Under the pieces are notes generated by a model. That model was not told where the DNA came from, did no database searches, and was given only the letters and a program-made list of their open reading frames with translations. Of a stretch of 64,000 nucleotides of DNA, positions 23,620 to 34,231 are shown piece by piece (position 1 is the stretch's first letter; each line of letters starts with the position of its first letter). Made by a program: the position numbers and the translations under genes. This DNA comes from Pachyseris speciosa (taxonomy: Eukaryota > Cnidaria > Anthozoa > Scleractinia > Pachyseridae). The DNA lies in the NCBI GenBank assembly GCA_016490735.1, contig JAEMWC010000361.1:474501-538500 (forward strand), in the 5' to 3' direction.

Positions 23620-25770
23620 CCCGGGGAAGGGGAGGGGACTGAAAAAATTTTAATACGGGGAGGCTCCACCCCGAGGTCTGACCTCATACCCTTTCATATA
23701 CCATTTTTGACAGAAAAGGTACACCTTCCGTATACCTTCCATTGACAAATAGTATCCCTTTCGTATACCTGAGACAGGAAGTCTTCTTGTTATTTGCACG
23801 TAGCGTTGAATAAATTAAAACAGTACAGTCATAACGTATCAACCTCGTTCCCAGTGTCTCTTCTCTTCCCGCCCCCTGGAGCGAGATAGAAGAGACCCTG
23901 GTTGGGTCTGGTCACGTACCCCAGAATCTGGGAGATTACAAATAAACAAGTCGAGGAGGGGCGGATTAGTGTGAATGAGCCTAGGGGAGAACGGAAATGT
24001 ACGGAAAGCCATCGAAGCGTGTGCTGTTGCACTGTTATCCGCGAAGCACGGACCATGTCAAGTGGGATAAATCCTGATAAAAGAACGACGTTGCCTAAAG
24101 AGCAACTCTAATCAAGCCATTCCCGGCAACTGAGGAGATCCACAAGAGAGGATCGAAACCATGGTCTTGCCTGTCATTTCATGGCGTACTCAAAACACAG
24201 CCAATAAACTGGCATTAACAAAAGGAGGAAACTACTAAGAACCACTGTTACAGTGCGGAGCGAAACGATCACAAACAAAAACACAGCCGTAACCAAAGCT
24301 AAGTGATCAATTTCTGCTGTGTAGCTCTTTTAGAAGCTACAGTGCTAAAGAAAGGATCGAAAGACAGATAGCCGTGATAGGAACACTGAACATCTTGATC
24401 TTGCTGCCGGCCAGGCAATATAAATATTGCAAGATAATCACACGGCTAAAAACGCTATCCTTACAAACTTAAGATAACAATACTGGCTGTACGGTCAACG
24501 GACGAACTGAAATGTGCCAAACCAAACGCCTCGAAGGACATGAAAACCACAGTCACATGCACAGTCGCTAAACAGAAACAACACGGGTTCCAACAAACAG
24601 GCGTTGATAACCCAGAAATGACCTTTGATGTCAAAATAACTAAAATACAAAACACTAACATCCTCTGAATCATCATGTTAACCCGCTGAAAACATACACG
24701 AAGCTAAATCGGCCAAAAGACGGCCAAATGATCAATTCTCTGTTGATAAACCAAACTTCACCGACGAAGCACCACAGACGCCAAAATTTTGCATACTACG
24801 AAACAAAACAGTCGCTCATTTGCACAGTGGTAAACGCAACGAGCATTTTGTCAGCTGAAGTTTGTTCGAAATTTATATTTTGCTCGAAGTGCAGCGGCTC
24901 GGAAAGAAGAAGAAATAAATCAGCTATATTTTTCAGAGGCAATCGAAGATCCAAAATCTTTGACCGTGAAAATCTTCGGAGGCGCTTTTCACAGGATACG
25001 ATTATCATTCTTCTCATATGTACCACACCACGTTGATTTGTTACAGCATGAATTCGGATGCGTCAAAACCAAAGTGTTAGCGAATAAAAGGGAAACTTTT
25101 ACACAGCAACCATGAAGAGTTCATGGGCATATTAGGATTCTTATATCTTTCTCATATGCCATCTCAGCCGGTTCGGGAACACGCTAACACGATAACTTGC
25201 GGTTGCATTTCGCATCACTCCATGCTCGCCTTTCGATACTAATTTAAATCAGCGATGGTGATCGAAAGCTTTTTGAATATCAGGGAAATAAACTTTTTAG
25301 TTCCAAGGGATGAGAGTTGTTTTGAAACCGATGACTTTCCCAGAACCCAGTCGATCGGCAGACTCCATAAAATTGTCAGCGAGTAGAGAACACGAAAGCG
25401 TCGCTTGGATTGTGACAAAAGGAAAACGGCGACAAAATATTGAGATATAAGGACCCCTCCCTAACGTCTTCAATTGTCTCAGACACACGTGACCAGACCC
25501 AACCAGGGTCTCTTCTCTCTCGCTCCAGGGGGCGGGAAGAGGAGAGACCCTGGGAACGAGGTTGATAACGTATGTGCGTTCGAAATATTTTAATGAAAGG
25601 CCCTTTTAAATACCTCAAGGACAGATTTCCCTACCCTTTCATATACTTCGACATCGTTAAATCCCTACCCTTTCATATACCTGAAGCGTGGAAAAGGTAC
25701 CCCATTAGGGCAGAGCCTCCCCGTATAGGCCATTATAGGCAGTGCCCCCCCCCCTCCCCCCCCCCCGGGG
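23620..25770. mobile_element. hAT-like non-autonomous transposon, outer element (copy B)
   Basis: Counterpart of 7100-9254 with intact ATGCCAGT target repeats at 23612-23619 and 25771-25778. It also contains the nested element. Confidence 0.8.
23840..25564. mobile_element. TIR transposon nested inside the hAT-like element (copy B)
   Basis: Counterpart of 7320-9046. The target repeats ATAACGTAT (23831-23839 and 25565-25573) are still identical here, which gives the ancestral state. Interior frames are non-coding in appearance. Confidence 0.8.
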
Positions 25771-25984
25771 ATGCCAGTACCACGGGAAAGTAAATTGGAG
25801 AAAACTTCCGTTGTATTTAACTTTCTTTCGTGTGAGATCACTTGAAAGAGAACTTAATGTTTGACGTCGAATTTAATTCAATAAAAAGCTGTTGCGCAAT
25901 CTCGTACCCAGAATTGTCGGTGCAGTAATCAAAACACTGAGCAGCCGTTGTACGAAGCAAATTCCACAAAATGTTAATTTATGA

Positions 25985-26135
25985 ATTGAGTTCGACACGG
26001 CAGCAGCACGACGTTTGAAACCAAGTCGTGCTGCTGCCGTGCTACGCGGTAGTAGCACGACTTGGTTTCAAACGTCGTGCTTAGGTCGAATTTAATTCCA
26101 TCAATTGAGTTCGACACGGCAGAAGCACGACGTTT
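25985..26135. repeat. Inverted repeat (copy B)
   Basis: Counterpart of 9476-9620, with the same GCACGACGTTTGAAACCAAG arms. Confidence 0.7.
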
Positions 26136-26960
26136 GAAATTGGCCTTACATCACGAAACAAAACTTTTTGATTCGTCACGGTATCTATCGAGTGCACTGT
26201 TTTAAACTCATCACGATTTACTCCGTTTTGTACGTTTACTTTAGCTTCTTGCAACATCTATGTACATTAAGTGGAGTTTTTGCTTTTCGCCTACCTTGGT
26301 AAACTGAATAATTTTCCTCCCTCGGGCTGCTCCTTGTTGCTGAATCAATGCACAATTAAAGACACTTGTTTCTATTTCGAGAAAACAGCCGGAAGTAAGA
26401 ATCCGATCCCAATATACTTCGTTCCAAGGCTGTTCCCGGGTGCATGACAGTGTCACTGTCTGTTGTCAAATTGTGATAAACCTTTGTGTAAGCCGCACCC
26501 ACCCAGGGAGAGACGAAGTTGTGGGTAGTGGGTACGGCTACATGTAGGCTAAATTGTGATGGAGGCGATATAGACGAAACTTTAAAGCTAAAGATTGCTA
26601 CATTTTATTTATTACGCCTAATCATTTCGCCGTGGGCAAATGATGAAAGCTGGAAGCCAGCCAGTGACCCTCTTATTTATTCGTGTCATTAAATATGTAT
26701 TGTCAATCAACTTAAATTCTTAGAATTCAGACGTTTCTAGGAAAACTGCTTAGTAAAGCACAAAGTGCCCTTCCCTGCAACAAACGACTCTCGAGAGAAG
26801 TTTCAAAGTTTTAAACGTCTCTTTTAAGAAGCTATGTATTGTAGCAAGTGAAGCAAGATCAGCTGAGAAAGATAAGGTATGGAAAGTGTAAGGACAATTT
26901 CTATGAAGCAGAGTTAGAACTTAGGTACAACGCACTGTCTCGAACAATTCTGACGTCTCG

Positions 26961-27424
26961 ATAACAGAGTTTATGACAACTAGAGTCGACCATTATATTT
27001 AATCCTAAATAGGTTGATCACTCGGAGCGTTTATAGACTATATTTTCGTTCTGGTGTGCCATTGTTGATTTGCAAAACACTTTCGCCGAATTCACGCTGA
27101 GATCGGGGAATTTTAAATTCAGGTAATATCAAGTTTCGTGTTCGGAGAATGTTAAGGCGTATCAGACAGATCACTGAAATATGAATAACCGTACCGACGT
27201 GGTAGTACTGATTTTTACCTCAGCTATCGATCAGTACTCTACAATGCAATACTGCAAAAATCAGTCAGTTTGCAATATATTTGTCGCTGTACTGGATCCT
27301 TCAAAATGCCTGCCCCAATTTTTTTATTTACCCACGTTTCGAAACTTAGCTCGGGGATTTTGGATTCTCCTGCCTCATCTCACTTTTCAGTTGGCTTAGA
27401 ACTAAGGCGATGTGAATATCATGT
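26961..27424. other. No gene recognised
   Basis: Unique sequence just past the end of duplication copy B. No coding feature is supported. Confidence 0.5.
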
Positions 27425-28417
27425 GATGTGAATATCATCTGTAAGTGAAATTCAGCTTTGGGCTAATGCAAATAAGCTACCTTTAAACGAAGAAAAGACG
27501 AAGGTTTTGATGATTACCAGTAAAAGAATTGCACCCAAACTTCACAATCTGCCGAATGTTACAACAGATGGAGTAAAAACCCTCAAAATTGTAAACAGTG
27601 CTACCCTCTTGGGTTTAGAAATTGACAACCTGCTTTCTTTTAATTTGCATGTCGAAATGATTTGTAAGAGGCTTTCTTCGCGGATAGCTGTATTACATAA
27701 GATTAGAGTATTTTTGCCGTTATCTCAACGCCTACTATACTATCGATGCTATAATTCGCCCGGTATTGAGTTATGTGAATGTTATCTGGTCATCGTGCGA
27801 CAAAGAGTTATTAAATAGAGTTTTAAAGTTGCAAAAGCGCGCAGCGCGAGTTATCTTGTACGCCCGCCAAGCATCATCGGTAGCACTATTTAATAGGCTA
27901 CACTGGATTCCTTTTTATGAACAAAGTAACATAGACAAATGCTCCATTTTGTACAAACGTATACATGGGTCTCTACCAAGCTACCTGGATGATAACCTAG
28001 TAATTAATCACAAACGTTATTCACGGAATACACGGTAGGCTAATTTCAACGCTATTTGCCCTAAATATAAAAGAGAAACCGAAGGTGGACGCACATTTGC
28101 AGTATCCGCTTCAAGACTCTGGAATAATGTACCCTTATCTACTAGGAAAGTGGATTCTGTAGCCTGTTTTAAGCATAACATGTGGAGTAAGATTTTTAGG
28201 GACCAGCAATTTTTACATCATTTTCATATTTAGTAATCGAGTTTTATATGATCATTTTTCGATTATTTAAATCGCATGTTTTTATTCATTCATAATTTTA
28301 AGTGATGTTCTATTTTTAACTTGTAATTAAATGTTTAAATCAGGGCCACAAGTTTATTAGCCTGTGGCTATTACGTGCTAACCTGGATAAATAAAGTCTT
28401 TATTATTATTATTATTA

Positions 28418-28455
<38 letters not shown>
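27425..28455 (+). mobile_element. Non-LTR retrotransposon 3' end (reverse transcriptase remnant)
   Basis: Translations across frames give the C-terminal part of a LINE reverse transcriptase and what follows it: LNEEKTKVLMITSKR, ATLLGLEIDNLLSFNLHVE, SYVNVIWSSCDKELLNRVLK, LQKRAARVILYARQA, FNRLHWIPFYEQ and later GGRTFAVSASRLWN. A frameshift near 27770 and a TAG near 28036 break the frame. The catalytic palm motifs lie 5' of what is preserved. The 3' untranslated region ends in a (TTA)n tail, as in CR1/L2-like and related LINEs. It is a 5'-truncated, inactive copy. Confidence 0.85.
28399..28453 (+). repeat. (TTA)n microsatellite tail
   Basis: About 18 TTA units with one TTG, directly after AATAAAGTCT. 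It forms the 3' tail of the LINE remnant. Confidence 0.9.
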
Positions 28456-28456
<1 letters not shown>

Positions 28457-29110
28457 GTGAATGTGATTACACGAAGTAATTCCGAGCAACTTAACATAAC
28501 CAAATAATGAGGAGACTGTTGTCATTCACCGACCTTAATAACAGTGATGAACTCCACTGTAAACAACAAAAATATACATAGTCTGTGCGTTCAACACTCT
28601 TTGTTCCTCGTCGGTCCATAAAAAACATCAAATATTTACCTCTGTTTATTTCTTTTGGTTTCTAAGGCACCGGTATTCGTGATTCACCCGGCTTAACACG
28701 GCGATTGAACGCTAGGTTTTTGGCTGAAACATGCTTCCGAATCTTCTTACTAATTAATACTAGCATTACGATGAGCGATCGTGTGTAAAAAGCTTGATTT
28801 GTCTTACTTCAATAAGCGTAAGACCTGATTACATCAGTTTCCTTAGTCAAAGCCTATGCCAGGAAAGTATCTTATTTAAAAACAAACTCACCATCCCCTA
28901 AAATGCCTTCTAAAATTTCCTCGGGTTTTCATTTTCCTTTCCTAATGGTTCTAGTGACAAAATTCTATTCTGCTGTAATTTACTTAATATTCTGAATTGT
29001 TTCTATGATCATTGTTTTTCTTATCATCTACCGAGAGTGGAGCAGAAGTGGGGTTAAAGATTTTTTTTCGCAATGCTCCATTAAATCACATCATTTTCTC
29101 TTTTCCTTTC
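28456..29110. other. No gene recognised; upstream of RdRP-like copy C
   Basis: AT-rich sequence leading into a pyrimidine-rich tract. It probably contains intron sequence of the downstream gene, but no upstream exon could be identified by eye. Confidence 0.45.
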
Positions 29111-29112
29111 AG
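29097..29112 (+). promoter_or_regulatory. Splice acceptor of the large RdRP-like exon (copy C)
   Basis: The tract TCTCTTTTCCTTTCAG is a strong 3' splice-site consensus. It would start the exon at 29113. The frame is open from there, with the preceding in-frame stop (TAA, 29082) inside the presumed intron. Confidence 0.6.
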
Positions 29113-29168
29113 CTGCCCAATGGACGCCATTTTTGGCTAGTCGACTTTTTCTTGTCTTATGGTCCATC

Positions 29169-31160
29169 ATGAATGTTTGTATCAGTATTCCAGAAGGCAC
29201 CTCTCCTCCTGCCGAAGGTGAAATCAAACACGTGGAATTTTATGGCGAGGACGAATATAAACACCGATTCAAGTACAAAAAGGTGGAGAACACTCTGTTT
29301 TTCGAGTACTTGAAATCCAAGGAGTCGTGTCTTTATGAGCGACTAATGACCATCACTTTTAACATACCGATGGGGGATGGTAAGGGCACAGACTTTTGCA
29401 AAACCATTTTGAAAAAAGGCATTTTTTGCGATAAAAAGATTTATAGATTCCTTGGTCACTCTGACAGTCAATTACGAAGTAGAACATGCTACTTGATGAA
29501 CGATTCGGAAGAAAACATTCGCAAGCATTTGGAAAACTTTGGTGAATTCCTTGAGATAAAGGATCTGGGGCTACGTGCTAAGAAAATTGCCCTATTGTTC
29601 TCATCATTTCACCAGTCCCTTGAACTAAATGAGAATGACTGGACTGTCAATACAGATATCAAGGGAGGCTTACGTTGTTTCGAACAGCACACATTCACAA
29701 ATGGCTGTGGCTTTATGTCTGAGCAATTCGTGTTACGTATGAGTCGTCAGCTAGGAGGAGTCAACTATCCCGAACCGAGTGCGGTCTTCGTCCGCTTTCA
29801 AGGTTTTACAGGGATGTTAGTCTTGAAGGAAGAGCAAGAGCGCCCAAACAACCACTTTCAAGTAAAGTTTCGCAAGTCTATGGAGAAATTAATCATCCCA
29901 AACCCAGAGGCCATTGGCCAATCATTGTCCGTCATATGCATTGTGGATCATTCCAAACCGCACTTAAATGCGTATCTCGATGCAAAAATGATCATGCTGT
30001 TAGCGGCCAATGGAGTGCCAGTTGAGTGTCTTAAGAGTTTGCAAGAGGACTATTTCCGTCTGCTAAAGAACATGTGTCATGACTCCGCTTCTGCTGACTA
30101 TTTCTTGCGCCTAAAGGGACGGTCCGGTGACGGCAATCATGTGAGGGAAGATCTGCCAGCCCTGAGACGAACCGAGATAAGAGAGATGATCGAGTATGTC
30201 GACGATCCCAGACATGAGCCCCCAAGACGTCAGGTTGAACGAATTCGAGTTCTGGTTCCAAAAGCTAGAATGGTGTTTGGTGTATGCGACCCCTACAACG
30301 AACTGGAGTACGGAGAGTGTTATTTCCAACCAACCCTGCTTCATGACGATGAACAAGATTTTGCAGCTAAAAACGAGGTCTTCGTGGCACGTACTCCTTG
30401 TTACCATCCTGGAGACATACGAGTCTTGAAACTCACCCACGAGAAGCGTCGATACGAGCGCCTTAAAGACTGTCTTGTCTTACCAGTCAAAGGCCCCTGC
30501 CCTCACTCGTTTGAATGTGCGGGAGGAGATCTGGACGGGAGCAAGTTCATTGTGTGTTGGGATCCAGAACTCATTCCAAAAACGACCATGAAACCCTGTT
30601 CGTATTTGCCAACTAACTCTGGTGCATGGGTCAAACGTCGCTCCTACGTTTGCTGCAAATTCAAAAAAAGTCAACCGAGGAGCACGAAAGAAATTCAGGA
30701 AGAAATGATCAAGTACTTTGCCAGCTTCACAGACGACTTGCCAAACCAGATTGACAAGATGTACATGAACCTTGCAAAGAGCTCTGGATTGCCATCCGAA
30801 CAATGTGAACAGCTCAGCAAGATGTTTTATCAAGCAACTAACTCGACTGTTGACAAAGATACTTTGCGTAAAAAGTTGGCATGGTTCGAGCGAAAGGAAC
30901 AAACCAGGTCCATGTCTTCGGCAGAGGAACCATTTAAGACAGAAGAGTCGGGTCTTCTGGAAGAAGCGCAAGAAGGAGAACCGGGTTTGGAAGTAAGGAG
31001 GAATCGCAGTGGATTGTTCAGTAACTTTTTTGGCTGCACTCAGTCTTGTCTACGCGCTAAAGATCCACCATTTTACCTTAATGGTAACGTTCTGCAAGAA
31101 TTTGAGGAGAAAGCATCAAGATTTGTCCGTGAAGCGCAGCAAAAACATTACTGCGACTAA
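29169..31160 (+). CDS. RdRP-like protein, copy C, catalytic motif DLDGS
   Basis: Diverged paralogue of the copy A/B proteins and a member of the QDE-1/RDR RdRP family. It shows YRFLGHSDSQLRSRTCYLM, FTNGCGFMSEQF, VRFQGFTGMLVL, a DHSKP...LDAKMIMLLAANGVP stretch, MVFGVCDPYNELEYGECYF, PCYHPGDIRVLKL and CPHSFECAGGDLDGSKFIV. The catalytic motif (30528-30542) keeps the first two Asp but has Ser for the third, which is the metal-binding Asp considered essential in this family. The conserved Lys of RxGGxKG is Thr. From the ATG at 29169 the protein has 663 residues. The frame is open back to the splice acceptor at 29112, so the real start may lie in an upstream exon. The hydrophobic FLVLWSIMNVCIS at the extreme N-terminus could mimic a signal peptide. 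It is intact over ~660 residues, so a maintained function is likely, though probably not polymerisation. Confidence 0.88.
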   Translation: MNVCISIPEGTSPPAEGEIKHVEFYGEDEYKHRFKYKKVENTLFFEYLKSKESCLYERLMTITFNIPMGDGKGTDFCKTILKKGIFCDKKIYRFLGHSDSQLRSRTCYLMNDSEENIRKHLENFGEFLEIKDLGLRAKKIALLFSSFHQSLELNENDWTVNTDIKGGLRCFEQHTFTNGCGFMSEQFVLRMSRQLGGVNYPEPSAVFVRFQGFTGMLVLKEEQERPNNHFQVKFRKSMEKLIIPNPEAIGQSLSVICIVDHSKPHLNAYLDAKMIMLLAANGVPVECLKSLQEDYFRLLKNMCHDSASADYFLRLKGRSGDGNHVREDLPALRRTEIREMIEYVDDPRHEPPRRQVERIRVLVPKARMVFGVCDPYNELEYGECYFQPTLLHDDEQDFAAKNEVFVARTPCYHPGDIRVLKLTHEKRRYERLKDCLVLPVKGPCPHSFECAGGDLDGSKFIVCWDPELIPKTTMKPCSYLPTNSGAWVKRRSYVCCKFKKSQPRSTKEIQEEMIKYFASFTDDLPNQIDKMYMNLAKSSGLPSEQCEQLSKMFYQATNSTVDKDTLRKKLAWFERKEQTRSMSSAEEPFKTEESGLLEEAQEGEPGLEVRRNRSGLFSNFFGCTQSCLRAKDPPFYLNGNVLQEFEEKASRFVREAQQKHYCD

Positions 31161-33413
31161 TCGATTATCGATTAGAATTTGATGAACATTCCCTGTTTAC
31201 ACCAAACACCAGGAATCTCTTCGAAAAAAAGTATTTCCTCCAATTGAATTTCCATTTAGAGAATTTGTTCTCCGTTTAGGGTAACTGGGAACATACCGGT
31301 TTCCTGAGGCCGCAACACGAATCGTTTCTTGAAAAACGTGCATGCAGGCGCCAAACAGTTTCCTTGCCAATTAAAAAAAGGAATTAATTTTTTGAAGTCA
31401 GACGTCAACTTCGTTCTGCTAGTTCGCTGAAAACTGTAGCCTTGCTCGATTATATATTGGACAAAGCATTTTGAGCAGGCGAAGGTTGTATTTCGAAGAT
31501 TGAATTAGTGTAAAGTATGTATCTAAAGTTCAGTATGCCGCAAATGTTAAGCACTAAGGTTATACTGAACTGTTTGTTAAGTGAAACATGTTCGAGAAAT
31601 GGCATGCATAAGGCTATGAATCATCGTCAGTTTGAGGTAAATCTCGCACGCAAAGTTACATTACATATAACGAAGACAAGCTAATACTGGAAGAGTCCAC
31701 CTTGAACGTTACCCTGGCTCGTAACTTGTTAAAATTGGCCAAATCTGAAATTTTAATGATCGGTTGCAAAAAGAGATTGCGAACCGTAAAGGTAATAAAT
31801 AATTGAAACCATGTTTACGAAAAGTAAACATGGGTTTATATGTGAATGAAGGGTGAGGGCGTCATCCTCTTGCGGAACCTACTCATATACAAGTTTTCAC
31901 CGCTAGTTAACTTGGGTGAGGTTCGTTTCTAAACCTTTGACTTTTAAGAAAGATTTCCATCTATTAGTTTTTGTTATTCGATCCTGTTTGTTAAGGGAGG
32001 ATGGAGGAAGTAGTTAAGATGTGCGAGATTCGCTCCTGAACTTTGGCTTTAAACAAAGATTTCCATCTTTGTTTTGAGTTTTTGTTATTTGATCATATTA
32101 GTTAAGAGAAGATCCAAAAGAAAGTCATATAAGCAATTATTTTTTCAAGCGAGATGTAATAATTTAATTATATACTCCTGGCTAAATGGTGGCTAAAATA
32201 GACTGTCTAGACCGAGATTCCCAGGTTGTTAGCTAGGTTCGATAGTCAAAAGTTCCCTGTATTCCAAAAAAAAAAACCCAGTACCATGTAGTACCTAATG
32301 CGATTCATTAACCAGTCTGCCTTGAAGGCTTCTGGTTTCAAGAACCATGCAGTCAGTTATAAGGATTTTAGATTTGCTACCATAGCTTGCGCATGCCAAT
32401 AGGCTTAACAATAAGGATCTGAGGACTTAAGACTGAAACGAAAAAAAAATAAAAGACTCGGCAGACATAAACGATTGAACTCAAAACATCCAATATGAAT
32501 CAACCTTGTGTGGCGTCAGGCCAGAGAAAAGAATAAATAGTCTGAAACGGCTCCATATCTGGAAGGGATCGAGAAAATCGTTGAGAGCTCCTTGGAGTCA
32601 GTTTCCTTTTGGGATCCTGTCAAATGACCAAGCAGCTGCAGGGTGCTGATTTCTTATAGGACTCCCATTTTCAGTCCTTAAAGGGTATCTTTTTTTCAGA
32701 CTCTGTCCCGTCCGTACATATATCGATCCTGTATAATGAATATCCCATTAGCTTTTGTCGCCTCACGACTTTGGTACGATTTAGCTGTAAAGGAATAGGA
32801 GATCAAGTAAACTGTTTCTTTTTTTTCTTTTTTGCTCAGTGTATATTAATAAAACGATCCTGTGCATGGAAATTATGTTGTACGGTCTCATTGTTTGTAC
32901 TACCAAGAGGATCAGGATTACGCTGGACACACTACAAATTTTGAACAGTTTCCTACAGTCAAATATTCCAATACGGCAAGTTTTGACCGAGAAGGCCTGC
33001 CAAAAAGAGGCCTTCTTGAGCTACACGCCTTGTTACTCTTATCAGTTGTTTATATGAGCAACTATCCGACAACAGTCACACTTCATCACTAAATTTTATC
33101 TTCTGATTGGTTCATTGCTCAGAACATTTTCTGCTCGGGACTGTTGGTCTCATAGTTGTCACTTGGAGGTTTTGATAACCTTAAACTGGCATGTGCATCA
33201 AATGGCAAACAAATGATCTCATTTATGGCCTTTGATCTTTGCCAAGAAATAACATACAAGTTTAAAGATCTAAATCAATTTGCTTTCTCCGAAAGTATTA
33301 AAAACTATCTTCGATCTATTTTTACTCAAACGAGATGGAGGCTACCTCGATAACCTCGCGGTTCTATTAGCCTCCATGCACAACCTATAAACCACTGTCA
33401 CCTTTCATTGTTA
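31161..33413. other. No gene recognised
   Basis: AT-rich spacer downstream of copy C. AATAAA occurs near 31794 and could serve as a poly(A) signal. Short frames at 32839-33092 and 33156-33353 have no recognised homology. Confidence 0.5.
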
Positions 33414-33417
33414 TATA

Positions 33418-33866
33418 TCAGGGGCACCCAACGACAACCTTCGGTAGATATCTGTTCGGTGGCGGGTAATTCGCCTTGGGTTTTCGGCGTCGATTAAAGA
33501 GTGAACTCGGATTTTCGTAACTAAAACGTGGCTTAAAATATTCGCAATTGGGAAATCAAAGCCCCTGAGGTTTTCGAAAAGGTCATAATTGCTGTTTTTG
33601 GCAGTCAAAAACGTCAGCTAGCATTTTCGGAAAAAAAAATAGTTCCCTAGAAAGCTCGTGGAAAGTTCATTTCAGCTTGCATTTTCTCAAACGAAGATTT
33701 TCTTCCCTAACATTTTCGGGCGATTAAACTTTCAGCTAGAGAATCCGAACAGACGAAATTATTCTAGCTTATGAAAACATTAATTTAAACAGACTTCAAA
33801 CACCACAAGGTGCTTAAAATGTCTTTCTACAGCTTTTGGTTGATTTGGCTCGTTGGGTGCCCCTGA
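33418..33866. mobile_element. MITE with TATA flanks
   Basis: Terminal inverted repeats TCAGGGGCACCCAACGA and TCGTTGGGTGCCCCTGA are bordered by TATA on both sides. The 449 bp interior has several ATTTTCGG-type blocks and no transposase. Confidence 0.8.
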
Positions 33867-34231
33867 TATATGTATTTCTTTTTTTCTTTTTTATGCTAAT
33901 TTTGTAATTTCAAAATTTAAGTGCAAAATAAAGTAAAGTTGAAGATGAAGTTGTCCGTGGGACAGCGATCTGCGGATAGTCCTGGACAGAAACACTCCAT
34001 CCAATGTTTAATCAGAATTGTCAATAATTACACATCGCTCTAAACTAATTCAGCTGAAAACTATACAAGGGAAACACATACTGGTGAGCATCTGCCCCTT
34101 AAATTAAGTGGCTGTTGAGGGGCGAAAATAACAACCTTTGAACCAGGAAACGAGTGTGATCTCTTGTAATAAAGTGCACAAACGTCACAACGCTTAAGAC
34201 AATTAATATCTGCCTAGCTTTTCCGAAGTCG
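33867..34231. other. No gene recognised
   Basis: Short spacer between the MITE and the 3' end of the RdRP-like pseudogene. Confidence 0.5.

Larger units (their letters stand above)
16529..26960. repeat. Segmental duplication, copy B (~10.4 kb)
   Basis: Second copy of 1-10444 in the same orientation. Visible differences include a 12 bp tandem insertion near 24555, a loss of about 15 bp near 23977 and scattered substitutions, mostly in the distal half. The sequence after 26960 does not match the sequence after 10444, so this is not a simple perfect tandem array. Confidence 0.95.

Noticed and set aside
29133..29168. N-terminal extension of copy C starting at TTG, resembling a signal peptide
   Set aside because: TTG is not a normal eukaryotic start. 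The segment follows a splice acceptor, so the hydrophobic stretch is not taken as evidence of secretion.
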